Both the position numbers and the translations under genes were made by a program. From a virus, in the IMG/VR virus record IMGVR_UViG_3300024224_000007, positions 1 to 45,445 of that record: a stretch of 45,445 nt of DNA, one strand, 5' to 3'. Positions within the stretch are counted from its first letter, which is position 1. Each line of letters starts with the position of its first letter. Below, in pieces: positions 1 to 8,078 of the stretch. The notes beneath the pieces are model-generated. The model was not told the DNA's origin. It made no database searches and saw nothing but the letters and a program-made list of their open reading frames with translations.

Positions 1-147
1 ACGATTCCACCTACTCGGGCAGTACGCACTTTAGGCAGTCTCGTCACGATGACGACGAACTCTCCGCATAACTTGCAGGCGGGAAACATCATCCAGGTGC
101 AAAGCGTCTCCGATTTGAGCTTCAACGGAACGCAGACCGTACTGGCG
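1..147. repeat. Terminal direct repeat, left copy
   Basis: Positions 1-147 match 45299-45445. The match is exact from base 22 to 147 (126 bp). The first 21 bases differ at 9 (a/t), 16 (c/g) and 21 (a/c). A coding frame continues across the join, so the repeat is best read as the overlap of a circular assembly and not as a biological terminal repeat. The mismatches may be population variation or contig-end error; one changes Gly to Arg in the protein. Confidence 0.95.
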
Positions 148-864
148 ATTCTCAGTCCTACACAATTTACCTATACCAGCACGGGAGCAAATGTCACGAG
201 CGGTAACGGAATCATCTCGCCGGTAGTGCAAGGGGACGTTTACACGGATACCGTGCTCATCCCTCTGGCTAACAAGGCTTACCGCAAAGTACAAAGCAGA
301 TTGCAGGAAAACGGCAGCAAGACGATGACGAGCGAGAACTATCTGACGCTTCCTGCAAATGCCACGCAACTCCTCGATACGACTAATCCCCAACTGCCTG
401 CTGACTTCCTTGGGCCGCGTGACGTTTCAGAAAGAATCAACGGGTCAGGACTGGCCTATGCGCCAATGGGACAGGTGAACGTACTTCCCAGTTTTTCGGA
501 TTCTTCCGTGAGGCAGAGAAATGGAGTCTTTGCCTGGTATGAGGATGGGCTTTACTTTCCAGGCTCCGTAAATTCTATGGATATAAGGCTTCGTTACTTC
601 GTGGCTTTCCCTGATATTTCAGATGGCAACGGCCAGTTCACAATCCGTGGCTGTCAGGATGCCATTGCGACATACACAGCGTTTCTGGCTTCGAATGCAC
701 GAGGCTCGCAGAATGCCAGCATCTTCCTCGGCATGTTTAACGAGGACATGAAGGAATTGCTCAATCTGCAAGCGCACGCAAGGAACTATCTTGTAGGCAG
801 GCGCAGGGCGAACAACTCCGGGCGCGGCTCAAACCGCTACTGGGGAACAAATAGAATCTTGTAG
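1..864 (+). CDS. Head-tail adaptor/connector-like protein, 3' part (gene starts at 45203)
   Basis: This is the C-terminal part of a 319-aa protein whose first 81 codons lie at 45203-45445; the frame is open from base 1. The N-terminal part holds a small beta domain with the signature D-L-S-F-N-G-T followed by T-Q-F-T-Y, shared with several other virion proteins here. After it comes a helical region (IPLANKAYRKVQSRLQENG) and a segment rich in Tyr and Phe, then a basic, Arg/Asn-rich tail. Position directly before the large hub protein and after the coat gene matches podoviral head-completion or adaptor proteins (P22 gp4 / tail tubular A class). The assignment rests on gene order and general character, not on a diagnostic motif. 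Confidence 0.6.
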   Translation, partial: TIPPTRAVRTLGSLVTMTTNSPHNLQAGNIIQVQSVSDLSFNGTQTVLAILSPTQFTYTSTGANVTSGNGIISPVVQGDVYTDTVLIPLANKAYRKVQSRLQENGSKTMTSENYLTLPANATQLLDTTNPQLPADFLGPRDVSERINGSGLAYAPMGQVNVLPSFSDSSVRQRNGVFAWYEDGLYFPGSVNSMDIRLRYFVAFPDISDGNGQFTIRGCQDAIATYTAFLASNARGSQNASIFLGMFNEDMKELLNLQAHARNYLVGRRRANNSGRGSNRYWGTNRIL

Positions 865-909
865 AGCCAAAAACAAACGGGTGAACTCAACCCTGAAAAG
901 GAGCAGCAA

Positions 910-1254
910 ATGGCGGCAGCAGCGACAATTACGAAAAAGAAATACGATGGGAAACAGCTGTGGGTCTACGGAACGATTGCACTATCCGGCAGCTATGTGC
1001 AGGGCGGCGACACGCTGACCTTTGCAGGATTGGGTATCCCGTCTTCGCTTGTACCCTTTGCTGTTCAGTTTGAGAGCCAGATTGGCACGGCGGCACAGGC
1101 GCTCAACAACTACACCTGGGTACCTGGAACTACGCAAGCCAACGGAAAGATCAGGGCTTTTATTGGCGCGGTAGCTGAACTGGCTGCTGGCGCTTATCCT
1201 GCTGCGGCTACCGGCGATCTGATCAGCTTCACGGCACAATTTGAACTGAGGTAA
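910..1254 (+). CDS. Small hypothetical virion protein
   Basis: This 114-aa protein starts at ATG 910 behind a good ribosome site (AAAAGGAGCAGCAA). It is rich in Ala, Gly and Thr with alternating hydrophobic stretches, which suggests an all-beta structural subunit. It has no Cys and no signal peptide. It sits between the adaptor-like gene and the large tail hub gene, two bases upstream of the latter, so it is probably co-translated with it. Candidate roles are a tail or head decoration subunit. I do not recognise the family. Confidence 0.75.
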   Translation: MAAAATITKKKYDGKQLWVYGTIALSGSYVQGGDTLTFAGLGIPSSLVPFAVQFESQIGTAAQALNNYTWVPGTTQANGKIRAFIGAVAELAAGAYPAAATGDLISFTAQFELR

Positions 1255-1256
1255 CA

Positions 1257-4160
1257 GTGGCACTTAACGGCTATCAGGCGATGAAGGTTAGGGAGTTTGG
1301 CGGGCTGGCCACTTGGACAGACCCGACTAACCTTCCTCACTTTATGTCGCCTGATTGTTCTGACATTGAGTTCCTGCCGGGGTTGTGGAGAACACGCCCC
1401 GGCCTCACCACGGAACTTACTTCCGCTAACCCCGACAAAATCAACTACCTCAAGAGCTTCATTTTGCGGGATGGCACGGTAAGAACACTGTGGCTAGATT
1501 CGGACGGAAACCTTTTCTACGAGAATGTGACTACCGCTCCCGGCGTTGCGGTTCCGATTACCGATGCCACGATGATTCCAGGAGACTTCGGCAACTCCGT
1601 AACTCTATTCGGCAGGGAATACATAGCCTTTCCTCAAGGGCAATTTGGTTCTGATATTCCAAGAGCCTATGACGGAACAAACACGGACAGGGTCAGCCAA
1701 GTAGGTCCCGGCGCTGCTCCTACGGCTACGGATGAGGTTTCCGTACTATCTACCCTGGGAGCGCCTAACGGATTAGGATTCCTTGCGCAGGGCGTGATTG
1801 TAGCTTCCCCTAACGGTCTTACCCAAACGGGAAATGTTGTGACTGTTTCGATTACCGGAGGGGGTGGCGCTACCGTCCCCTTGGTCTTACAACCCGGAGA
1901 TTCCGTAACGATTGCCGGGGCTGGCGTTGGTGGCTACAACGGTACCTTTGCCGTTGCGAAAAGAATTTCCGCCACTAAGTTTCAGGTCTATAACAACACG
2001 CTGGGGCTAGCTAATTCTGGCGGCGGTACGGTTACTTGGCCTATCTATGTCGCTACTCTGACGGCTCCCGGTCCTTGGCCTTCCACTTTTACGATGACCT
2101 CACGATTTTCCATGACCATCGCCGGAGCGGGAGTAGCTGGGTATAACGGTACATGGCAAATCCGCATGGTGGGCAATACGGCAATCTATTTCATAGGGCC
2201 AGCATTGGGATTGGGGCTTTCTGGCGGAGCGACCGTAACGCTAATTGGAAACATTCAGGCCGGTGTGCATCAGGTTACGGTGATGTTCCTGACGCGCAAT
2301 GGTTATATCACCGCACCGGCTCCGCCTCTATCATGGACAGCAATTGGCGGGAAAAGGGTGCAGCTTACCAATATCCCCATAGGTCCTCCGAACGTAGTAG
2401 CGAGAATCGTGGCGTTCACTCCTTTTTCAAGCGACAGCTTCTTCTACATCCCGGATTCCACTAATTTCGCTTCCATAATGATTATCAACGACAACACGAC
2501 TACTTCCCAGGTATTCGATTTCACGGACGTGGATTTGCTGAACGGGACAAACGTAGACAATCTTTTTGAATTGATTACCCTTGGCCCAGCAGCGGGAGTT
2601 ACTTCCTACAATAATCGTCTCGTCTGGTGGGGAGAACTAAACAAAGTAGATGATTTCGTTAATCTCTCCTTTGACGGCGGATTCACCACAAACCCCGTAG
2701 GAACTTACCCGCTTGGCTGGACGCCCGACGCCACCAGTTTTACAGGCGGCGGATTTTCAGGATTCGGGCAGGTATTCGGAAATGCCTACGCTATCAGCGG
2801 CGATGGAGTTACAGCGACCAGAGGGCTGATTACACAGCCAGCCTTTCAGGATGCCTTCGGCGCACAAATCTTGCAGCTAAATACGAATTACAGCGTACGG
2901 GTCAGGCTAGCAAGCGTGGGGATAGGCCCTTTCACGCAAGGAACGCTGCATCTTGAGTTTTTTAGCAGTGGAACGCTTGCCGGTTCATTTTCAATTCAGT
3001 GCAAGACGCTGACCTCTCAATTTCTTAGCTATAGTGGCAGCGTTCTTTCCTCGCTGGCCAATATCCCCACCGACCTGACGCTAAGAATTTATGTCGATGG
3101 AACGCCGGACAATCTGGCTACTGTAGCGATTGATGAGATTGAGTTCTTTCCGACCTCGCAACCTTTTCTAAATACACAAGTACGCTTCTCGAAGGTAGAG
3201 GACCCTGACAGCTACGATGGACTGACTTCGATCTTGCAGCCGGCGGAAGAAAGCGGCCAAAGCGTCAATTGCTGCTTCGTTTTGAGGGATTATCTGTATT
3301 TGGTCAAGGATAGGAGCCTATTCGTTACGCAGGATACAGGACAAACGGAGCCGGACGAATGGGAAGTGGACGAGATTTCCTCAAAGGTAGGAACGCCTTC
3401 GGCTCGTGGCGTAGGGCTGGGCGACGAATGGGCGGTAATCGCTTCAGAAAGCGGACTGTGGCTATTTTCTGGAGGAATCCTAACTGACGACAGGAACCTC
3501 GCTAAAGAAATTCAACCGACATGGGATTCAATCAACTGGCAATACGGATTCCTGATTGATGTGAAAGTGGATACAGCCAGAAAGAGAATCTATGTTGCAT
3601 GTCCCTTGGGGACTGCCACGCAAAACAACACGATTCTGACGCTTGATTACACGCAAGGGTTTCAATCGGCAATCGAAAACGATGGCGCTGGCCGCAAATG
3701 GTCTCCGTGGAAGATTGGCTCAAACTCGCAGAACATTGTCCTTCGGCAGAATGGGATTTTGCAGTTCTACATCGGCAGCAATGCGACGAGCGGAAAGATT
3801 TATTTACTCGATGAAACGGCGCGGTCAGATGACGGCGTTGCGATTGACGGCTACTGGCAGTCGGGCTACTTCCAGGATAGCGAACGCCTGAACTACGGCT
3901 ACATTACGGCGAATGTCATCGGAAGCGGAGTCTGCCAGATTACTCTGCGAAAAGGCGACCAGGGATGGTCTAGCGCCATTCGTGGCTGGTTCTTAAATAC
4001 ACTGGGATTCAAGAATGTCGAGAGGCAAATCCAAAAGCAGGGCTACAGAATGGCTGTACGGTTTGAAACCAACGCCGTAGGTAGCTGGATGAGCATGCAG
4101 GGAATGGCGATGTATGTCGCACCGGCTGTTTGGTCCCCTGTTCAGGGAGTGAATGCGTGA
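1257..4160 (+). CDS. Large tail hub/nozzle protein (P22 gp10 / tail tubular B-like)
   Basis: This 967-aa protein starts at GTG 1257, with GAGGT five bases upstream. The N-terminus (residues 28-50) has the pattern H-F-x-S-P-D-C-S-D-I-E-F-x-P-G-x-x-R-T-R-P-G, typical of large podoviral tail nozzle proteins. Two tandem copies of a small beta domain follow (about 192-261 and 263-331), each with TIAGAGV-x-GYNGT. A jelly-roll-like, carbohydrate-binding-type insert is likely around 480-650, where the text reads like a CBM (Y-x-V-R-V-R-L, T-L-H-L-E-F-F). The rest looks like beta-propeller blades (RDYLYLVKDRSLFVTQD, GLWLFSGG). It overlaps the next gene by one base (TGATG). The role is inferred from size, position and N-terminal pattern. 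Confidence 0.65.
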   Translation: MALNGYQAMKVREFGGLATWTDPTNLPHFMSPDCSDIEFLPGLWRTRPGLTTELTSANPDKINYLKSFILRDGTVRTLWLDSDGNLFYENVTTAPGVAVPITDATMIPGDFGNSVTLFGREYIAFPQGQFGSDIPRAYDGTNTDRVSQVGPGAAPTATDEVSVLSTLGAPNGLGFLAQGVIVASPNGLTQTGNVVTVSITGGGGATVPLVLQPGDSVTIAGAGVGGYNGTFAVAKRISATKFQVYNNTLGLANSGGGTVTWPIYVATLTAPGPWPSTFTMTSRFSMTIAGAGVAGYNGTWQIRMVGNTAIYFIGPALGLGLSGGATVTLIGNIQAGVHQVTVMFLTRNGYITAPAPPLSWTAIGGKRVQLTNIPIGPPNVVARIVAFTPFSSDSFFYIPDSTNFASIMIINDNTTTSQVFDFTDVDLLNGTNVDNLFELITLGPAAGVTSYNNRLVWWGELNKVDDFVNLSFDGGFTTNPVGTYPLGWTPDATSFTGGGFSGFGQVFGNAYAISGDGVTATRGLITQPAFQDAFGAQILQLNTNYSVRVRLASVGIGPFTQGTLHLEFFSSGTLAGSFSIQCKTLTSQFLSYSGSVLSSLANIPTDLTLRIYVDGTPDNLATVAIDEIEFFPTSQPFLNTQVRFSKVEDPDSYDGLTSILQPAEESGQSVNCCFVLRDYLYLVKDRSLFVTQDTGQTEPDEWEVDEISSKVGTPSARGVGLGDEWAVIASESGLWLFSGGILTDDRNLAKEIQPTWDSINWQYGFLIDVKVDTARKRIYVACPLGTATQNNTILTLDYTQGFQSAIENDGAGRKWSPWKIGSNSQNIVLRQNGILQFYIGSNATSGKIYLLDETARSDDGVAIDGYWQSGYFQDSERLNYGYITANVIGSGVCQITLRKGDQGWSSAIRGWFLNTLGFKNVERQIQKQGYRMAVRFETNAVGSWMSMQGMAMYVAPAVWSPVQGVNA

Positions 4161-4603
4161 TGGCTCTGCCTAACCCCATCTCGATTACCGCCATCGCGGG
4201 GCTGAAGGAAAATCCTCTCAACTACGAGAGCCACCGCAAAATGGTACAGGAGCATAATCAGCTTATTTCTGCACTGGGTCCCGGAACGGCTGTAAGGCCG
4301 CTTGATTTTTCTATAACTGGTTTCGGAACCGGTGCAACTATTTCTTCCGTAGACGGAACCTTTAAACGTGGAAAGCTGACAGTGACATGCGGGACGGCAG
4401 GAATATCCGCCAATCCAAAAATCGTGCTTACCTTCCCGTCCGGTCTCTACAATTCGGCTCCGTTCGCGCAGGTAGTACGAAATGGCGGTACCGGGACTAT
4501 AGGTTTCACTTATACTGAGTCAGTGAACAATTTGACAATCAATATGGTAGGAACTCCGGGAGCCTCACAGACCTTCACTTTGCAATGGGCGGTGCGCGAA
4601 TGA
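4160..4603 (+). CDS. Hypothetical tail-associated beta protein
   Basis: This is a 147-aa protein with start ATG 4160, sharing its A with the preceding TGA stop. Residues 1-45 are helical (a Glu/His-rich stretch around ESHRKMVQEHNQLISALG), followed by a beta domain rich in Gly and Thr and ending in QWAVRE. The N-terminal helix plus C-terminal beta layout resembles small tail needle, knob or adaptor subunits in which a helix anchors a beta head. No catalytic motif is visible. Translation is coupled on both sides: it also overlaps the next gene by 4 bases. Confidence 0.7.
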   Translation: MALPNPISITAIAGLKENPLNYESHRKMVQEHNQLISALGPGTAVRPLDFSITGFGTGATISSVDGTFKRGKLTVTCGTAGISANPKIVLTFPSGLYNSAPFAQVVRNGGTGTIGFTYTESVNNLTINMVGTPGASQTFTLQWAVRE

Positions 4604-5202
4604 GTTTTCTTGGTCCTACCTTCGGGTCGCTCGACAGTCGCAAAGGTGTCCAGCAGGGAATTACCTCGCAATCCGGCAATCTTGGCGCACAGGCGGGCAA
4701 GACGGCGGGGCAACGAAGTTCAGAGTTTGGCGCACTCATGCCGGGGTTCAGTTCCTTGCTCAATTCCGGCTACTCCGACGCGGAAAAGTCTTCCATCAAT
4801 CAAAGCACGCTAGGCGGAATCAACGAGGCTTACGGCGGAGCGACCGACGCGGCTTCGCGCAGAATGGCTAGAACGGGCAACTCAGCTGGGTTTAGTTCGT
4901 TTCTAGGAGCGGCAGCTCGTGGTAAGGGCCGGGACTTGGCCAGCCAGAACTTGCAGAATCAGAAGGATTTTGCCGATGAGTCCTTGCGCAGAAAGATGAT
5001 TGGCTTGCAAGGAATTGCAGGGCTTTATGGGATAGATAGTAGTTTTCTCAATAGCCTTAACAGTCAACAAAATCAATTGGTCGGGCAAGCAAACCAGTTG
5101 TACGGAACGGTCAAAGGGCATCCGGGCTTTGGCGATTCGTTTATGAGCAACTTCGGCGGCTCACTTGGCAGTAATCTCGGTTCGCTGCTCACAGGGCATT
5201 AG
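4600..5202 (+). CDS. Internal virion / ejection-type protein
   Basis: This 200-aa protein starts at ATG 4600, overlapping the upstream stop by 4 bases (ATGA). It is Gly/Ser/Ala/Gln rich and mostly helical, with a central SRRMARTGNSAGFSSFLGAAARGKGRDLASQ-like segment (broken by glycines) and a C-terminal run of Gly-Ser (residues about 180-200). Proteins of this composition located after the tail hub in podoviruses are commonly injected with the DNA (T7 gp14, P22 gp7 class). Sequence similarity to those is not evident by eye; the role is inferred from composition and place. Confidence 0.6.
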   Translation: MSFLGPTFGSLDSRKGVQQGITSQSGNLGAQAGKTAGQRSSEFGALMPGFSSLLNSGYSDAEKSSINQSTLGGINEAYGGATDAASRRMARTGNSAGFSSFLGAAARGKGRDLASQNLQNQKDFADESLRRKMIGLQGIAGLYGIDSSFLNSLNSQQNQLVGQANQLYGTVKGHPGFGDSFMSNFGGSLGSNLGSLLTGH

Positions 5203-5211
5203 GAGGAAGAG

Positions 5212-5484
5212 ATGTCATTTCTAGGGATGCAAATGCGCAGGCCGGGACAAGGCTATCAGGATGAAAACGGAATTGACATGGGGCAATCGCAATACGGAGA
5301 TATGCCTAGTTTTCTCGATGCTGGCCAGCAGCAGCCGGGTAGGCCGGGAGCAAGACAAATGTTTCTTGGCGGCATAAAGAACGGCCAGCCCGGAGGAAAC
5401 AAGATAATGCAAGGGCTGTCAGGCTTTTCAGGTTCCGGTGGAGCGATGGGAGCATTAGGCGGAGTGGCGAAATTCCTCTTATGA
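5212..5484 (+). CDS. Small Gly/Gln/Met-rich hypothetical protein
   Basis: This is a 90-aa protein with a near-perfect ribosome site (AGGAGGAAGAG) ahead of ATG 5212. It is Gly, Gln, Met and Pro rich, has no Cys, and ends with a Gly/Ala-rich hydrophobic segment (GAMGALGGVAKFLL). Its first four residues, MSFL, repeat those of the preceding gene (MSFLG), and both are Gly-rich, so the two may be distant paralogues. It is probably another small internal or tail-lumen protein. Confidence 0.65.
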   Translation: MSFLGMQMRRPGQGYQDENGIDMGQSQYGDMPSFLDAGQQQPGRPGARQMFLGGIKNGQPGGNKIMQGLSGFSGSGGAMGALGGVAKFLL

Positions 5485-5490
5485 GGGCTT

Positions 5491-6771
5491 ATGGCAACAA
5501 TTAGAAAACTCCTGAATCCGCAGACCTTCGCAGGGGCATACAGCCCGTGGACGAGTGGAAGTTCTAGCTACGCTGGTGACGAAAATCCAGCTCCTGACGA
5601 TGCCATGCAGCCAGCTCCAGCGAATGCTCGTAGCGGAGTTTCCTTGTCGCCTGCATTCAATCCGAATACCAGCGGCCAACCCGACGTGACGCGAGACATC
5701 TATCAGCCGCAACTTAGAGACATCAGTGCAAGGCTCAGCGAGGCCTACAATCCCCCGGAAGTTGGAGTTGGCGGAACGATTCGGCACGTTCTGGGCGCAA
5801 TCATGTCTCAGAGGAATCCCCAGCTTGGCAGCATCATCAGCGGATACTATCAGCGGCAGCGGCAGATTGCAGGACTCACAAAGCAATACGGGCTGACTGA
5901 AGACGCCATCAAGCAGGACCAAGCACAAAAACTGGCGGCTCTTAACGCCCAGAATATCGGCTCTGAGATTACACATCGCACGGCGCAGGAAGGCTATTGG
6001 GATAAGCTCGCCAATGCGAAAGAGAATCCTCCTGCCAAGACGCCGGATGAGCAAACATTTGAATCCCTGACGGCTGGCGGCATGAAGCCGCTCGATGCGC
6101 TGGAGAAAATAAAGAACACCAAAGAAACTGATACAAAGGGCGGCACTCTGACCGATTTGGATATTGGCGGACAGAACCACAAAGTACTGGTAGATACGAA
6201 GACAGGCGCAGTTATCAGAGATATGGGTAAGTCAAAGTTGCCTGTTCCTCCGACTGCATCAGGTGATAAAGCGTTTGAGAGTGAGAATGCCAAGCAGGTT
6301 ACGAAGGATTTGGTTACGGCTCGCGGTGCTGACTTCCGGTTGCGTTCTATGAACAGCTCCTACAAGGATGCAACGGAAAAGAACGACCAGCAGGCCATGC
6401 TGAATCTTTTGACGAACCATATCGGCATGACTCTAGGACTTCAGAAAGGCGCACGAATCACGAAAGATATTCTCCATGAAGCAACGGCTTCGGCTCCGTG
6501 GCTGCAAACCGTGGCTGCCAAGTTCGATAGCGATGGCTATTTGAGCGGCGTTGTTCTAACCAAACCTCAGATGGATTCCATGATGAAGCTAGCGCATGCG
6601 CAAAGGCATACGGCTTGGCAGCAAGCGCACGACTCAGCTTCACAAGCCGGATTGACTGATAAGGTACAGTTCCCCAAAGACTTCTCCCCCGAAGGAGACA
6701 CGCCAGCAAGCGGAACGGGCGGACTAAAGATTATCCGTGACGCCAACGGCAGAATTACAGGAGTGCAGTAG
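5491..6771 (+). CDS. Putative internal/ejection protein, 426 aa
   Basis: The start is ATG 5491, 6 bases after the preceding stop. Residues 1-70 are Pro/Ser/Gly rich and probably disordered. A helical region follows (about 75-180) with RHVLGAIMSQRNPQLGSIIS and many Gln/Ala/Lys. The C-terminal half (about 250-400) is predicted helical and includes an H-A-Q-R-H-T-A-W-Q-Q-A-H segment. It lies in a row with 4600-5202 and 6771-8078, the arrangement of podoviral DNA-ejection proteins. No lytic transglycosylase motif was found. Family not recognised. Confidence 0.6.
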   Translation: MATIRKLLNPQTFAGAYSPWTSGSSSYAGDENPAPDDAMQPAPANARSGVSLSPAFNPNTSGQPDVTRDIYQPQLRDISARLSEAYNPPEVGVGGTIRHVLGAIMSQRNPQLGSIISGYYQRQRQIAGLTKQYGLTEDAIKQDQAQKLAALNAQNIGSEITHRTAQEGYWDKLANAKENPPAKTPDEQTFESLTAGGMKPLDALEKIKNTKETDTKGGTLTDLDIGGQNHKVLVDTKTGAVIRDMGKSKLPVPPTASGDKAFESENAKQVTKDLVTARGADFRLRSMNSSYKDATEKNDQQAMLNLLTNHIGMTLGLQKGARITKDILHEATASAPWLQTVAAKFDSDGYLSGVVLTKPQMDSMMKLAHAQRHTAWQQAHDSASQAGLTDKVQFPKDFSPEGDTPASGTGGLKIIRDANGRITGVQ

Positions 6772-8078
6772 TGGCTGATGACCAGAATCTGAGCCAGCAA
6801 GACGTTGCGGACCTGCAAGAGATTGCGGGGAAGCTGCCCACTGGCCATCCGATGCAAAAGAAGATTGCGCTACTGCTTTCTTCTCAGCCAACACAGTTCG
6901 AGAAAGATAGGCCGGGAAGTGACCGAGAAGGTGGAGGTTTTGCATCCAATTTCGGTCAAGCATTCATTCCTTCTGGCGTTAGTCCTTATCCCGGAATGGA
7001 TTTAGAAGCCAAGTCCGCAATGGCCGATGCTTCGCGCCAAGCTGATGAGCGGAGGAAAAAAGAGGGTGCAGGACTAGCTTACCGCGTCGGGGCTGCACTT
7101 CCTTTTACGAACGCTTCCGCCATGGAAGAAGCTGCACGTAGCGGAGATACTTCAGGAGTTTGGGGCGCAACAGCGGCTCCTATGGTTCAAGCTGCATCTC
7201 CTCTTGTCCCGGAAGCACTGAGAAGAACAAAAGGTGCTATCAGCGATGCGGCATTTTCACCTGATGGCAATATGCGTCCTGGCGTCAGAACGGCTTCTCA
7301 GATTGGCGGCGCAGCAATAGGCAGTGCTTACGGGCTATCGCATGGAAGTCCTTACGGGGCGATTGCTGGCGGCGCAGCTGGTTATAGAATGGGGCCATCC
7401 ATGATGGAAGCAATGTTCAAGCCTTCCCCGAAACCTGTCTATCCAGGTGCAATGCTTCCTGCCGCTGATGAGTTTTACGCGAATCGCGGGGCCGAGATAA
7501 ATTCCATAAATCGCATTGCAGCAAAATTCGACAAACTCAATGCAGTCGAGCCGGAAGTAGGTAGTCCTGAGAATCCCGGTTTTTCTTCTAAATTGCCGAC
7601 TCGTTTGCCTTCCAATCTTCGTGGCGACCCATTTTCTCCACAAGCACAGGCTGCACCGATTGCCACGAATCCTTTCACGCCAAAAGGTGAAATCCCGTAT
7701 GGCAGCGTGATTCAGTTGCCGGAGCCAAACGAAGCAGTTTCTCCAATCAACCCGAAGTACATGGGTTCTGTTCCGCGCAATGAACTAGTGGGCATGGGGA
7801 AAAGCGGGACACCGGGCGCTGGCACGCAGCTCCAGCAAATCGGCAACAAGGTGATTTACACGCCGCCCGAAGGATTCAATCCCCCGAAGGAAGTCACCAG
7901 CTTTTCGTCAGAGGGAAAGCCGTACACAATTTCTAACGCAATGGGTATCAGGTGGGCAAAAACTCCGGGGATTCCTGACATTTCAATTCCCAACGGCATG
8001 GCTGACGCGGACATTCCCGCTTATGTAGCAGAGAAGCAAAAGCTGCAGATAAACGGCAGCAAGGGGCTATTTCAATGA
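6771..8078 (+). CDS. Putative internal/ejection protein with glycine-zipper segments, 435 aa
   Basis: GTG start at 6771 overlaps the upstream TAG by one base, with GGAG upstream. Residues about 180-215 are a Gly/Ala-rich stretch (IGGAAIGSAYGL then AIAGGAAGYRMG) typical of membrane-inserting glycine zippers, fitting a protein that forms part of a DNA translocation channel. The C-terminal half is Pro-rich and low in predicted structure. Its stop overlaps the first giant tail gene by 4 bases. The role is inferred; no homologue is recognised. Confidence 0.6.
   Translation: MADDQNLSQQDVADLQEIAGKLPTGHPMQKKIALLLSSQPTQFEKDRPGSDREGGGFASNFGQAFIPSGVSPYPGMDLEAKSAMADASRQADERRKKEGAGLAYRVGAALPFTNASAMEEAARSGDTSGVWGATAAPMVQAASPLVPEALRRTKGAISDAAFSPDGNMRPGVRTASQIGGAAIGSAYGLSHGSPYGAIAGGAAGYRMGPSMMEAMFKPSPKPVYPGAMLPAADEFYANRGAEINSINRIAAKFDKLNAVEPEVGSPENPGFSSKLPTRLPSNLRGDPFSPQAQAAPIATNPFTPKGEIPYGSVIQLPEPNEAVSPINPKYMGSVPRNELVGMGKSGTPGAGTQLQQIGNKVIYTPPEGFNPPKEVTSFSSEGKPYTISNAMGIRWAKTPGIPDISIPNGMADADIPAYVAEKQKLQINGSKGLFQ

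Noticed and set aside
1-147. Terminal repeat as a biological direct terminal repeat
   Set aside because: A gene runs through it; 126 bp exact is a typical assembly overlap. Coverage data would decide.
5479-6180. 233-aa minus-strand open frame
   Set aside because: Antisense to the 5491-6771 virion gene; composition is that of a shadow frame and there is no ribosome site or operon context.
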